In this document: positions 30,828-40,207 of the stretch, in pieces
Layout of the letters: every line of letters starts with the position of its first letter
How positions within the stretch are numbered: the stretch's first letter is position 1
Made by a program: the position numbers and the translations under genes
DNA from: Sediminivirga luteola
Lineage (GTDB): Bacteria > Actinomycetota > Actinomycetes > Actinomycetales > Brevibacteriaceae
Direction of reading: 5' to 3'
NCBI RefSeq assembly: GCF_014639315.1
Contig: NZ_BMFY01000004.1
Coordinates: 248,001-312,000 of the forward strand
Length of the DNA stretch: 64,000 nt
Notes under the pieces: model-generated
The model's database searches: none
What the model saw: only the letters and a program-made list of their open reading frames with translations
Told to the model about the DNA's origin: nothing

Positions 30828-31445
30828 CTAGAGGGTCTCGGCCCAGTTGCGCAGCAGCCGGGCGCCGGCGTCACCGGACTTCTCGGGGTGGAACTGGGTC
30901 GCGCTGGTGGGGCCGTCCTCGATCGCGGCGACGAACCGCTCCCCGTGCTCGGCCCAGGTCGTCAGCACGCCCTCCGGGGCGCTGTGCGCGGCGTAGGAGT
31001 GCACGAAATAGAACCGTTCGCGCTCGATGCCGGCGAACAGACGCGACTCCGCCGGCGGCTCGACCTCCGCCCAGCCCATATGCGGGACTACCGGCGCCTG
31101 CAACCGGCTGACGGTGCCGGGCCACAGACCGAGGCCCTCCGTTTCGACGCCGTGCTCGACGCCCCGCTCGAACAGCACCTGGATGCCGACGCAGATGGCC
31201 AGCGTCGGGCGGCCTTCTTCATGGCGCCGGCGGATCAGATCCACGGCGCCGGTCGATTCCAGTCCGCCCATCACCGCGGCGAAAGCGCCGACGCCGGGCA
31301 CGATGAGGCCGTCGGCCTCCTCGATACGGCTGTGGTCTGCCGTCAGCACGACTTCGGCGCCGGTCCGCTCGGCTGCGCGCACGGCGGAGCGGACGTTGCC
31401 CGAACCGTAGTCCAGCACGACGATGCGCTTCTGATCCGCGGTCAC
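30828..31445 (-). CDS. hisH: Imidazole glycerol phosphate synthase glutaminase subunit HisH
   Basis: 205 residues from GTG 31445, overlapping the upstream gene as GTGA. Class I amidotransferase: [16 protein letters not shown], the catalytic Cys in [11 protein letters not shown] and His/Glu in TQFHPEKSG. It supplies ammonia to HisF, which is not in this window. Confidence 0.95.
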   Translation of the reverse strand: MTADQKRIVVLDYGSGNVRSAVRAAERTGAEVVLTADHSRIEEADGLIVPGVGAFAAVMGGLESTGAVDLIRRRHEEGRPTLAICVGIQVLFERGVEHGVETEGLGLWPGTVSRLQAPVVPHMGWAEVEPPAESRLFAGIERERFYFVHSYAAHSAPEGVLTTWAEHGERFVAAIEDGPTSATQFHPEKSGDAGARLLRNWAETL

Positions 31446-32074
31446 GGCCGCACCCCTTTCCTGCCCAGTCCCAGCAGCGAGACCACCCGCCAGACGGCGA
31501 AGCCCAGGACGAGCCCGGCCGCAGCCACGCCCGCCCAGGCTGGCGCGGTGCCGCCGAGGGCGATGATCAGGGCGAAGATCAACACCACGAGCGCGAGGAT
31601 CGCCGCGGCGGACCACATCAGCGCGGTGCGGGCGATGGCGTGCCGTTCGGGCGTCATGGCGGCGGCCGAGGCCTGGAGCTTGGTCATGCCCCGGGTCGAG
31701 ATACTGCCCTCGACCTGCTCGGGGGTGGTGCTGCCCAGCAGCAGCTGTTCCAGTACGGACGGCAGCTTGGACAGCGCCAGGCCGGCGGGGACGTCGGCTT
31801 CGTGGGCGCCCCGGCGCCACTGGCTGGCGTCGATCTGCCCCTCCCGCCGGATCAGCAGCAGCACGTCCATCCGGCCGGCGATCTTCGACAGGGTCGCCGC
31901 CTGCTCCCGCGCCCGCTCGAAGTCCGGGTCGTCGACCGCCACGGCGTGATAGGAGCCGATCGGGACGACGTGCCCGTGGATGTCCGAGAGCACGCAGGCA
32001 GCCGCCAGCTGGGTGGACTGGGCGAAGGGCGTCAGGACGATCACCTGGTGCTCGGCGCCGGTGGTCCCGCTCAC
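31442..32074 (-). CDS. Conserved two-helix membrane protein within the his operon
   Basis: 210 residues from GTG 32074 (overlaps the hisB stop, GTGA). Residues 1 to about 150 look soluble ([43 protein letters not shown]); two hydrophobic helices follow (about 155-180 and 183-205) and the protein ends basic (GLGRKGVRP). No domain I recognize. A protein of this type between hisB and hisH recurs in related actinobacteria from memory. With overlaps on both sides it is co-translated with histidine enzymes, yet histidine synthesis is not known to need a membrane protein. Confidence 0.75.
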   Translation of the reverse strand: MSGTTGAEHQVIVLTPFAQSTQLAAACVLSDIHGHVVPIGSYHAVAVDDPDFERAREQAATLSKIAGRMDVLLLIRREGQIDASQWRRGAHEADVPAGLALSKLPSVLEQLLLGSTTPEQVEGSISTRGMTKLQASAAAMTPERHAIARTALMWSAAAILALVVLIFALIIALGGTAPAWAGVAAAGLVLGFAVWRVVSLLGLGRKGVRP

Positions 32075-32679
32075 AGCGCTCCCTTCGTGCTGGGCACATC
32101 GGTGACCCGCGGGTCCGGTTCGACCGCATCCCGCAGGGCACGGGCGAAGGCCTTGTACTGCGCCTCCACGATGTGGTGCGGATCGCGCCCGCGGCGCAGT
32201 TCCAGATGCACGGTCAGCCCGGCGTGGAACGCGATCGACTCCAGCGAGTGCGAGGTCATCGAACCGGTGAAGTGCCCGCCGATGAGGTGGTACTGCTGCC
32301 CTTCGGGCTCGCCGGTGTGCACGAAATAGGGGCGGCCGGAGACGTCGACGGTGCATTCGGCCAGCGCCTCGTCCAAGGGCACGCTGGCGAAGCCGTAGCG
32401 GCGGATGCCGCGTTTCTCGCCGAGGGCCTCGCGCAGCGCCTGGCCGATCACGATAGAGGTGTCCTCGACGGTGTGGTGGACGTCGATGTGCACGTCCCCG
32501 GACGCCTCCACGTCCAGGTCGATGGCGGAGTGCTTGGCCAGCGCGGTGAGCATGTGCTCGAAGAACGGCACGCCGGTGCTCACCTGCGCGCGGCCGGTGC
32601 CGTCCAGGTCGACCCGGACGTGGACGCGGGATTCGCTCGTGGTTCGGTCGATCTCGGCGCGGCGGGCGGCTGTGGTCAT
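32071..32679 (-). CDS. hisB: Imidazoleglycerol-phosphate dehydratase HisB
   Basis: 202 residues from ATG 32679 ([18 protein letters not shown]). Metal-binding repeats HHTVEDTSI and [10 protein letters not shown] and the segment [13 protein letters not shown] are diagnostic. Single-function form without the phosphatase domain of E. coli. Overlaps hisC as ATGA. Confidence 0.96.
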   Translation of the reverse strand: MTTAARRAEIDRTTSESRVHVRVDLDGTGRAQVSTGVPFFEHMLTALAKHSAIDLDVEASGDVHIDVHHTVEDTSIVIGQALREALGEKRGIRRYGFASVPLDEALAECTVDVSGRPYFVHTGEPEGQQYHLIGGHFTGSMTSHSLESIAFHAGLTVHLELRRGRDPHHIVEAQYKAFARALRDAVEPDPRVTDVPSTKGAL

Positions 32680-33797
32680 CGGGTCATCACCTCGGTGATC
32701 GCGTTGAGGAAGGCGGTGGTCTCCGGCTCCGTGCCGGCGTTGACGCGCAGGTGGCCGTCGATGCCGGTGTTGCGGATCAGCACGCCGCGGTCGAGCAGCT
32801 GCTGCCACACCGCCTGCGGATCGTCGAGACCGCCGAACAGGAGGAAGTTGGAATCGGAGGAGTGCACGGTCAGGCCCAGCTCGCGCAGCGCGGTCGCCAT
32901 CCGTTCCCGCTGCGCTTTGAGCTCCTCGACCTTGGCCAAGAGCGCCGGAGCGTGGTCCAGCGCGGCGCAGGCCGCGGCCTGGGTCAGCGCGGAGAGGTGG
33001 TACGGCAGGCGAACCAGCCGCAGGGCGTCGCACACGGCCGGATCGGCGGCCAGATATCCCAGCCTGGCGCCGGCGAAGGCGAAAGCTTTGCTCATGGTGC
33101 GCGAGACCACCAGGCGCGGGCGGCCCGGGAGCAGGCGCAGCGCCGTCTGGGAGGGGTCGCGGGAGAACTCGGCGTAGGCTTCGTCGACGATCACGATTCC
33201 CCGGGCCCGGTCGTAGACCTCTTCGATCACGTCGAGGCCGGTCAGCGTGCCGGTGGGGTTGTTGGGCGTACACAGGAAGACGACGTCCGGGTCGTGCCGA
33301 TCGATGGCCGCGGCGGCCAGATCGGCGGTGATGGCGTAGCCCGGCTCGCGCGGGCTCTCGACGAACCGGGCGCCGGTGCCGCTGGCGATGAGCGGGTGCA
33401 TCGAGTAGCTCGGACCGAAGCCGAGAGCGATGCGGCCGGGTCCGCCGAAGGCCTGCAAGAGGTGGGCGAGTACCTCGTTCGAGCCGTTGGCCGCCCAGAT
33501 CTGCTCTGGCCGGAGCTCGGGAACACCGGGCGCCGCGGATGACAGGTACGCGGCAAGCTTCTGCCGCAGTTCGGTGAACTCACGGTCCGGGTACCGGTTG
33601 AGTCCGGGAAGCTCCGCTTCGAGACGGGCCGCGATCGCCTCGGTGACCTCCCGGGGCACGGGATGGGCGTTCTCGTTGACGTTCAGCTGTACCGGGACGT
33701 CCAGCTGCGGCGCCCCGTACGGGGTCTTGCCGCGCAGGTCGTCACGCAGGGGAAGATCGTCAAGGGAGACGGTGGCGGGGCTTCGATTCACCCCCAC
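32676..33797 (-). CDS. hisC: Histidinol-phosphate aminotransferase HisC
   Basis: 373-residue class I/II PLP aminotransferase. PLP lysine K237 in [28 protein letters not shown] and VDEAYAEF are also canonical. Start GTG 33797. First gene of this his segment; hisD, which often precedes hisC, is absent and a LysM gene lies upstream. Confidence 0.95.
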   Translation of the reverse strand: MGVNRSPATVSLDDLPLRDDLRGKTPYGAPQLDVPVQLNVNENAHPVPREVTEAIAARLEAELPGLNRYPDREFTELRQKLAAYLSSAAPGVPELRPEQIWAANGSNEVLAHLLQAFGGPGRIALGFGPSYSMHPLIASGTGARFVESPREPGYAITADLAAAAIDRHDPDVVFLCTPNNPTGTLTGLDVIEEVYDRARGIVIVDEAYAEFSRDPSQTALRLLPGRPRLVVSRTMSKAFAFAGARLGYLAADPAVCDALRLVRLPYHLSALTQAAACAALDHAPALLAKVEELKAQRERMATALRELGLTVHSSDSNFLLFGGLDDPQAVWQQLLDRGVLIRNTGIDGHLRVNAGTEPETTAFLNAITEVMTR

Positions 33798-33817
33798 AGT
33801 CTACGGGAGACGGGCGT

Positions 33818-34174
33818 TCAGCCGCCTGCCGGGACCGCGATCTGCTGGCCCGGGTGCAGCTCCCCCGAATCGAGTGAGTTGAGTTCGGCGATGACCAGCA
33901 TGGTGTCACGCGGATCGGTCTCCGGCGAGACCTCCGAGGCGATGCCCCAGAGGCTGTCGCCCTCCCCGACGGTGATGTACTCGACGGTCCCGTCGCCGGC
34001 CGAGGCATCGACCGTGCCGGTGGCCAGCGCCTGCCCGCCGAAGAAGCCCGGGACGGTGGCCAGGAGCGCGCCGATCAGCAGCACGGCGCCGGCCAGAACG
34101 GTCGCCGTCAGCAGACGGAGCACGGCGCGACCGCGTTCGTTGAGCTGCAGCTGCGTGGCGATCGATTCGAACAT
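33818..34174 (-). CDS. LysM-domain membrane protein divergent from lexA
   Basis: 118 residues from ATG 34174 with AAAGGAG upstream. One membrane helix at about residues 22-45 (LLTATVLAGAVLLIGALLA), then a C-terminal LysM domain (YITVGEGDSLWGIASEV to HPGQQIAVPAGG) that should bind peptidoglycan outside the membrane. Its position opposite lexA, with SOS boxes between, matches YneA of Bacillus and Rv2719c of M. tuberculosis, SOS-induced factors affecting division. By that analogy I infer a damage-induced division inhibitor or cell-wall factor. Confidence 0.8.
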   Translation of the reverse strand: MFESIATQLQLNERGRAVLRLLTATVLAGAVLLIGALLATVPGFFGGQALATGTVDASAGDGTVEYITVGEGDSLWGIASEVSPETDPRDTMLVIAELNSLDSGELHPGQQIAVPAGG

Positions 34175-34192
34175 CGCGAAGACTCCTTTTCC

Positions 34193-34262
34193 TCGAACGT
34201 CTGTACTATTCGTACCACGGGATTCGAACGTATGTCCACTAGTGTGTCGAACAGATGTTTGA
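34193..34262. promoter_or_regulatory. Array of three LexA (SOS) box-like sites between LysM gene and lexA
   Basis: 34247-34262 TCGAACAGATGTTTGA is a good match to the actinobacterial TCGAAC-N4-GTTCGA box. 34224-34239 TCGAACGTATGTCCAC and 34193-34208 TCGAACGTCTGTACTA each have one perfect half and a weaker second half. Starts are 23-31 bases apart, between the divergent lexA and LysM genes. TTGAAT (34259-34264) with TTAAGC 17 bases later could be the lexA promoter, so the best box would overlap its -35. Confidence 0.85.
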
Positions 34263-34435
34263 ATCCCGGTGCACTCGCTGGTTAAGCTGGTCACAGCCTG
34301 ACAGGCGGCACGGACAGTCCCCGTTGCAGCGCAGAGCATCCTGAGCGCAGCAGGCGGACGCTCCGCTCAGCCGGCCGTACCCGCCGGCGGCGACGACCCG
34401 CGGGGATGAGAAGTGGACGAGGAAGAGGTGGCGAC

Positions 34436-35239
34436 GTGGGCGAGGACTCCCAGCAGGCCGGACGTGCGGCCGGACGGTACCGGGGCCGGCCCCGCAACAG
34501 CGATGTCGCCGACGAGGTAGAGGCGGCCCGTAGCCGCGCGGAGCAGGAAGACGGCTCCGCGCTCCCGGCCGGGAACGCCCCCGACGACGGGGACGACCGG
34601 CTCACCCCGCGCCAGCGCCTGGTGCTGGAGACAATCGAACGCGCAGTACTGCGCAACGGCTACCCGCCGAGCATGCGGGAGATCGGCAAGGCCGTGGGCC
34701 TGGCCAGCCTGTCCAGCGTCGCGCATCAACTGAGCCAGCTCGAACGACTCGGTTACGTTCGCCGCGATCCGCGCCGTCCTCGCGCGATCGAACTCGTCGG
34801 CGCTCCCTCCACCGCCCAGGAGACGGATGCCGAGCCCTTCGTGCAGAACGCCGCCGACTCCGCCAACACCGCGCTCGTCCCGGTGGTCGGGCGCATCGCT
34901 GCGGGCGGCCCCATCCTCGCCGAGCAGGCCATCGAGGACATGTTCGCCCTGCCCACCCAGGTCGTCGGCGGTGGGGAGAAGTTCCTGCTCCAGGTCTCCG
35001 GGGACTCGATGATCGACGCGGCCATCTGCGACGGTGACTGGGTGGTGGTGAGACGGCAGAACAGCGCCGAGAACGGCGAGATCGTCGCGGCGCTCCTGGA
35101 CGGCGAGGCAACCGTCAAGACGCTCAAGCGCAGAGACGGGAAGCAGTGGCTGTTGCCGCAGAACCCCGCTTACGACCCCATCGACGGCGACTACGCCACC
35201 ATCATGGGCCGTGTCGTGGCGGTGTTGAGGCGTCTCTGA
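34436..35239 (+). CDS. lexA: LexA repressor
   Basis: 267 residues from GTG 34436, preferred to ATG 34406 because GGAAGAGG lies 7 bases upstream of the GTG and nothing suitable precedes the ATG. An Arg/Asp-rich N-terminal extension of about 50 residues precedes the winged helix ([37 protein letters not shown]). The peptidase domain has the A156-G157 cleavage bond (GRIAAGGPI), nucleophile S191 (SGDSMID) and K228. Activated RecA triggers self-cleavage and SOS induction. Confidence 0.96.
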   Translation: MGEDSQQAGRAAGRYRGRPRNSDVADEVEAARSRAEQEDGSALPAGNAPDDGDDRLTPRQRLVLETIERAVLRNGYPPSMREIGKAVGLASLSSVAHQLSQLERLGYVRRDPRRPRAIELVGAPSTAQETDAEPFVQNAADSANTALVPVVGRIAAGGPILAEQAIEDMFALPTQVVGGGEKFLLQVSGDSMIDAAICDGDWVVVRRQNSAENGEIVAALLDGEATVKTLKRRDGKQWLLPQNPAYDPIDGDYATIMGRVVAVLRRL

Positions 35240-35265
35240 CAGCCACGAGGCATGGAACGACCGCT

Positions 35266-35307
35266 TAGTGACAGAACCACACCGTCTACGGTGTGGTTCT
35301 GTCACTA
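35266..35307. terminator. Perfect 19-bp inverted repeat after lexA
   Basis: TAGTGACAGAACCACACCG / CGGTGTGGTTCTGTCACTA with a TCTA loop, 27 bases after the lexA stop. Most simply the lexA terminator. The arms are about half A/T, richer than other terminators here, and the repeat marks the point where mqo/LysR begins, so a decayed mobile-element end is a less likely alternative. Confidence 0.7.
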
Positions 35308-35492
35308 CAGGTATGCCTGGGCAGGAAAAGCGTGTTTTACCGCTGCCGGTGTTCCCACTCATCCGCACCGACCTCAGGTACCCGTTCGCAGTAGCCTGTC
35401 ATAGGAATATGCGCCCGCCTGGGCACCGGCGTCGGCAGGCGCCCATATACCATCGCACGTAGTGGCACATCGGTCGCAAAGGGCGGCCGGCG

Positions 35493-36971
35493 TCAAAGGT
35501 CGAGCGCTCTGGCCGTCCGCCGGAGGGATTCCTCCACCCGGCCCGCGGTCCACTCAGCCGTCCGACCCGGGATCGCCTCGTCGACGCGGTGCCGCCAGCG
35601 GGCCCGCCACAGCTCGGGGAAGCACCGCTGCAGCAGATCGAGCATGATCGGCACGGCCGTGGACGCGCCGGGTGAAGCCCCCAGGAGACCGGCGATGCCT
35701 CCGCCGGCGCCCACCACGAGTTCGGTACCGTGCCGGAGCGCCCCGATCCGGCGCGGGTCGGGTGTCACCAGCTGAGCACGCTGCCCCGCCGGGACGAGCT
35801 CCCAGTCGCGGGGGTCGGCGTCGGGATAGAACCGCTGCAACTGGCGGAACCGCGTGCGCTGCCCGGCTGCCAGCTGGCCGATCAGATAGCGGACGAGCGG
35901 AAGGTTCTGCGCCATTGCCGCGGTGATCACGGGCAGGTTCGCCCAGTGCAGCGTGCGGAAGAAATCCGTGAGACGGCCATGCACCAGCAGTTTGGTGCTG
36001 AAGGTCGCGTAGGGGCCGAACATGAGGAACTCCCTCCCCTCGACCACGCGCCGGTCCAGGTGCGGTACGGACATCGGAGGCGCGCCGACGGGCGCCTGCC
36101 CGTAGACCTTCGCGGCATGCCGGGCCACGACGGCAGGATTCGCGCAGCGCAGGAACGCCGCTCCGACCGGCAGGACCGCGTAACCGCGCACCTCGGGGAG
36201 CCGGGCCTTCTGCAGCAGTCGCAGCGCATAACCGCCCGCGCCGACGAAGACGAAGCGCCCCCGGACCGCGAATCGTTGCTGACCATGACGTCCCCGGACC
36301 AGCCAGGCACCATCCCGGGCCCGTTCGATCGAGCGCACCTCGTGACCGAGCCGGCTCTCGCCGCCGGCCCGTTCGATCACGCGCACCAGCGCTTTGGTGA
36401 GGGCGCCGAAGTCGACGTCGGTGCCGTGGTCCATGCGGGTCGCGGCGGCCGGCTCGCCGTTGACGCGTCCCTCGCCCACGAGCGGCGCCCACCGGGCGAT
36501 GGCGGCCGGATCGTCGGTGAACTCCATCCCGCGGAAGAACGGGTCATCCTGCAACGTCGTGTATCGCTGTCTCAGATAGTCGCGATCACGTGCGCCGAAG
36601 ACGACGTCCAGATGCGCCGTCGCGTGGATGAACGCGGCCGGATCGAGCAGGCCCTCACCGGCGAGGTGCGCCCACCATTCACGGGTGAGCAGGAATTGCC
36701 GGGCAATCGAGGCGGCACGCGCTCCGTCGCCGGGGTCCGGCATGTAGTTCAGTTCGCAGTAGCCGCTGTGGCCGGTACCGGCGTTGCGCCACGGATCGCT
36801 GCTCTCCGGCGCGAGGGAGTCTCCCCGCTCCAGGAGCACGATCCTCCAGTCCGGTTCCAGGAACGCGAGCATCGATCCCAGGGTCGCGGACATGATGCCG
36901 CCGCCGATGAGGACGACCTCCACCTCCTCATGATGCTCGTGCTTGGCGTTCCGCGCCTCTGTGGCCACCAT
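35493..36971 (-). CDS. mqo: Malate:quinone oxidoreductase
   Basis: 492 residues from ATG 36971, preceded by GAAGGAG; in-frame upstream starts to 37049 exist but lack ribosome sites. FAD-binding VEVVLIGGGIMSATLG at the N-terminus, SDPWRNAGTGHSGYCELNY (Mqo-specific), and the C-terminal GLLGASPGASTAVPIML signature. Peripheral membrane enzyme that oxidizes malate to oxaloacetate and reduces the quinone pool. It is divergent from a LysR gene. Confidence 0.92.
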   Translation of the reverse strand: MVATEARNAKHEHHEEVEVVLIGGGIMSATLGSMLAFLEPDWRIVLLERGDSLAPESSDPWRNAGTGHSGYCELNYMPDPGDGARAASIARQFLLTREWWAHLAGEGLLDPAAFIHATAHLDVVFGARDRDYLRQRYTTLQDDPFFRGMEFTDDPAAIARWAPLVGEGRVNGEPAAATRMDHGTDVDFGALTKALVRVIERAGGESRLGHEVRSIERARDGAWLVRGRHGQQRFAVRGRFVFVGAGGYALRLLQKARLPEVRGYAVLPVGAAFLRCANPAVVARHAAKVYGQAPVGAPPMSVPHLDRRVVEGREFLMFGPYATFSTKLLVHGRLTDFFRTLHWANLPVITAAMAQNLPLVRYLIGQLAAGQRTRFRQLQRFYPDADPRDWELVPAGQRAQLVTPDPRRIGALRHGTELVVGAGGGIAGLLGASPGASTAVPIMLDLLQRCFPELWRARWRHRVDEAIPGRTAEWTAGRVEESLRRTARALDL

Positions 36972-37065
36972 CGTGCTCCTTCGGGAGGGCATGCGGGTTT
37001 CCCGCGGTTCGATGTTTCCAGCGTTCATCACGGCATCCCATCCGTCCAATGAACAACAGGCTCGG

Positions 37066-37071
37066 TATGAT
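37066..37071 (+). promoter_or_regulatory. -10 element for the LysR gene; leaderless start likely
   Basis: TATGAT, a near-consensus -10, ends 6 bases before the ATG at 37078, and there is no Shine-Dalgarno. The transcript probably starts at or next to the start codon. Confidence 0.55.
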
Positions 37072-37077
37072 CCGGAT

Positions 37078-37977
37078 ATGGATCAATGGGTAGACCGACT
37101 GGCGCCTCAGCTCGCGGCGCTCGTGGCACTCGCGGAGCACGACGGGCATATGACCCGCGCCGCCGCAGCCCTCGGCGTGCCGCAGTCATCCATGAGCCGG
37201 CGCGTGCACGCCCTGGAGGCCGAGCTCGGAGTCCCGCTCCTGCTGCGCGCCGGCCGGGGAGTCCGGCTCTCCCCCGGCGGCGCCGAGCTCGCCCGCCGTG
37301 CCCGCGATCCCCTCCGGCAGATCGGCTCCGCCGCTGCCGCGCTGGCCGGTGACGCGGATCCCGACCACGGGGTCGTCACCTTCGGCTTCCCGCTCACCCT
37401 GGGATCGGGGCTCGTCCCCGAGCTCCTCGCCGCGTTCCGGCACCGCCATCCGGGGATCCGGGTTCAGCTCACGCAGGCTCATGGCGCGCAGCTGGAAGCC
37501 GATCTGCTCTCCGGCGCCCTCGACCTGGCGATCACGATCCCCGCCCCGGCGAAGGCCCGCCACACCATCATCGGGACCCAGCACATCCAGGCCGTCCTCC
37601 CCGAGAGTCATCCCCGTGCGGCAGCGCGCAGGCTGCGGCTGCAGGACCTCGCGAGCGAGACGTTCATCGCCAATCCGCCCAGCTACAACTTGCGCCGGCT
37701 CACCGAGGCGTGGTGCGCCCAGGCGGGGTTCACGCCGGACATCGGCTTCGAGGTGACCGAGTTCGCCACGATCCGCGAGCTCATCAGCAGGGGGCTCGGC
37801 GTGGCCCTCTTACCCGGCGACGAGCGGACGCCGCCCGGCATCGTGGAGCGGCCGCTGACTGGCGCGCGCTACGAACGCGATATCGCCCTGTGCTGGGCCA
37901 CCGCGACCGAAGCACCGGTGACCCGCCGGCTCTCGGAATTCCTCGCGAGCGGCTTCGCCCGCGAGGCGGGGCAGTAG
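37078..37977 (+). CDS. LysR-family transcriptional regulator
   Basis: 299 residues from ATG 37078. N-terminal winged helix with MTRAAAALGVPQSSMSRRVHALEAELGVPLLLRAGRGVRLS; effector domain from about residue 95 (GVVTFGFPLTLGSGLVPELLAAFRHRHPG). Divergent from mqo with 106 bases between, the classical LysR arrangement, so it probably controls mqo in response to a small acid; the effector is unknown. No Shine-Dalgarno; a -10 box just upstream suggests leaderless translation. Confidence 0.88.
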   Translation: MDQWVDRLAPQLAALVALAEHDGHMTRAAAALGVPQSSMSRRVHALEAELGVPLLLRAGRGVRLSPGGAELARRARDPLRQIGSAAAALAGDADPDHGVVTFGFPLTLGSGLVPELLAAFRHRHPGIRVQLTQAHGAQLEADLLSGALDLAITIPAPAKARHTIIGTQHIQAVLPESHPRAAARRLRLQDLASETFIANPPSYNLRRLTEAWCAQAGFTPDIGFEVTEFATIRELISRGLGVALLPGDERTPPGIVERPLTGARYERDIALCWATATEAPVTRRLSEFLASGFAREAGQ

Positions 37978-38088
37978 CCCGGAAGTCCCTCGCGAACGCC
38001 CCGGCGCGCCACTCTTACCTCGTCATCACGCCCTTACGTCGTCGACGGCCAGGCCTGGAGGGCGGCGTTCTACGGGCGCAGTGACGAT

Positions 38089-38122
38089 CTCAGGGCGGGC
38101 GAACGCGCGAGGGCCCGCTGAG
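38089..38122. terminator. Terminator between LysR gene and DinG-like helicase
   Basis: Stem CTCAG..CGGGC / GCCCG-CTGAG, 10 pairs with a 2-base bulge, between two convergent genes. Confidence 0.5.
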
Positions 38123-38137
38123 CCGGGAGTCCCGCGG

Positions 38138-40207
38138 TCAGCCGGCGGCGCCGTCCGCCACGTGCTGGTCGCGCTCGTCGTTCTCCTCCCCGGTGCCGTC
38201 CACCGCGCCGGGGCCCGGCGTGGCGAGCCGCCGGAGCGCCCCGCGCGCGACCTCCGGATCCGCGGTGGCCCACATCGGCGGCAGGCTCCGCATGAGGAAT
38301 CCGCCGTAACCGGCTGTCGCGAGACGCGGGTCCAGCACCGCCACGACGCCGCGATCGTCCACCGTGCGGATCAGCCGGCCGGCGCCCTGCGCCAGCCTGA
38401 TGGCGGCGTGTGAAGCGGACACCGCCATGAATCCGTTCGCGCCCCGGCGCGCGGCGGCCCGGGTGCGGGCCGAGGCGAGCGGATCGTCCGGGCGCGGGAA
38501 GGGGATGCGGTCGATCAGCACCAGCCGGCAGGCGTGGCCGGGCACGTCGACACCCTGCCACAGCGAGAGCGTCCCGAACAGACACGCCGAGCGGCTGGCG
38601 GCGAAACGCTTGACCATCGTCGGCAGCACGTCCTCGCCCTGCAGCAGGATCGGCACGTCCAGACGCGCCCGCATCGCCGTCGCGGCTTCTTCCGCCGCGC
38701 GACGAGAGGAGAACAACCCGAGCGCGCCGCCCTCGCTGGCCTCGATGAGCGTGGCCATCTCCTCCAGGGTCTCCTCCGCCAGCTGTGCCCGTCCCGGGCG
38801 CGGCAGGTGACGAGCCACGTAGAGAATGCCCTGCCTGCCGTAGTCGAAGGGAGAACCGACGTCGACGGAGTCCCAGCGGGGCGCGTCCTCGCCGGCCAGG
38901 CCGAGCGCACCGGCAACCGGCGCGAACGACCCGCCCAGCGTCAGGGTCGCAGAGGTCGCCACCACGGTCCGGTCGGTGAACAGTCCCGAGCGCATGGTGC
39001 CGGCCACGCTCAACGGCGCGATGTTCACCCGGTTCTCCGGTTCGGCGCGCTCGTGCCGGCTGATGAAGAGCACATCGTTCTCCGTCGGCACCGCCATCCG
39101 CTCGGCCAGCTCGAAGACCTCGTTCAGCCGGGCACGGGCGACCTGCCGGCCCGCCGCGATCTCCTTGTCCTGCTCCTTGCTGCTCCCGCCGGAATCCGCC
39201 AGCGCCTGCCGCGCCGCATCGCGCACCGCGGCCAGGGCGATCGCCAGTTCCTCGGGCGCGCCACGGGCCAGCAACCCCGGCTCCATCATGGACAGCGCCG
39301 CGGCGAGCTGCTCGGCGGCCTTCTCCAGGGCGAGCGTGGAGACCGCCGTGTGCCGGCGTGCGGAGGAGGCCGCGGCCCGCACCATGCCCTCTCCCAGCTG
39401 CCCCGCCAGGGCGCTGGTCACCCGGTCCTGCAGTTCGTGCGCCTCGTCCACGATGACGGCGGAGTGCTCCGGCAGCACGGTGGAATCGCCGAAGGCGTCG
39501 ATGGCCAGGAGCGCGTGATTGGTGACCACGACATCGGCGGCCGCGGCCTTGGCCTTGGCGCGCTCGGCGAAGCATTCCTGCGCCACCGGGCAGCGTTGGG
39601 CTCCCAGGCAGTCGAAGGCATTGACCGAGACCTGCGCCCACGCCCGCGGCGAGACGCCGGGAACCAGATCGTCGCGGTCCCCGGTCTCCGTGGTCCGCGC
39701 CCAGGAACGCACCCGCATGATCTCCTCGCCGAGCTGAGAGGCCCCCGCGGATGTGCCGCCTGCGCCGTCGCGTGAGGCCGGGACGGCATCGGCGCCCAGA
39801 TCGAACAGCAGGCCGGTGGAGTCGCCCTCCTCGGGGTACCCACCGTTCAGCTTGTGCAGGCAGACGTAGTTGCGCCGCCCCTTCAGAACGGCGGCGACCG
39901 GTTTGCGGCCGAGTTCCGGCGCCAGGGACCGGGCCAGGCGTGGCAGATCGCGGGCCACGATCTGGGATTGCAGCGCCAGCGTCGCAGTGGAGACGACGAC
40001 CGTCTCACCGGTGGTGACGGCGTGCCGCACGGCAGGCACCAGATAGGCGAGCGACTTGCCGGTTCCGGTGCCGGCCTGCACCAGCAGGTGCACGCCTTTC
40101 TCCAGCGCCGAGCCGACGGCCTCGGCCATCTGCTGCTGGCCCTCGCGCGGGCTGCCGCCGAGCTCCTCGACCGCCCGCTCCAGCAGAGCGGGCAGCTCAG
40201 TGCTCAC
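38138..40207 (-). CDS. dinG: ATP-dependent DNA helicase, DinG/XPD-like with Fe-S cluster
   Basis: 689 residues from GTG 40207, overlapping the hflX stop as GTGA. Superfamily 2: Walker A AGTGTGKS (45-52), DEAH box VDEAH (253-257), helicase C-terminal motif AQGAGRLIRTVDD. Four cysteines C116, C200, C206 and C212 match the XPD-type 4Fe-4S site. Such helicases unwind forked DNA, D-loops and R-loops 5' to 3'. No LexA box is visible upstream of this gene. Confidence 0.88.
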   Translation of the reverse strand: MSTELPALLERAVEELGGSPREGQQQMAEAVGSALEKGVHLLVQAGTGTGKSLAYLVPAVRHAVTTGETVVVSTATLALQSQIVARDLPRLARSLAPELGRKPVAAVLKGRRNYVCLHKLNGGYPEEGDSTGLLFDLGADAVPASRDGAGGTSAGASQLGEEIMRVRSWARTTETGDRDDLVPGVSPRAWAQVSVNAFDCLGAQRCPVAQECFAERAKAKAAAADVVVTNHALLAIDAFGDSTVLPEHSAVIVDEAHELQDRVTSALAGQLGEGMVRAAASSARRHTAVSTLALEKAAEQLAAALSMMEPGLLARGAPEELAIALAAVRDAARQALADSGGSSKEQDKEIAAGRQVARARLNEVFELAERMAVPTENDVLFISRHERAEPENRVNIAPLSVAGTMRSGLFTDRTVVATSATLTLGGSFAPVAGALGLAGEDAPRWDSVDVGSPFDYGRQGILYVARHLPRPGRAQLAEETLEEMATLIEASEGGALGLFSSRRAAEEAATAMRARLDVPILLQGEDVLPTMVKRFAASRSACLFGTLSLWQGVDVPGHACRLVLIDRIPFPRPDDPLASARTRAAARRGANGFMAVSASHAAIRLAQGAGRLIRTVDDRGVVAVLDPRLATAGYGGFLMRSLPPMWATADPEVARGALRRLATPGPGAVDGTGEENDERDQHVADGAAG

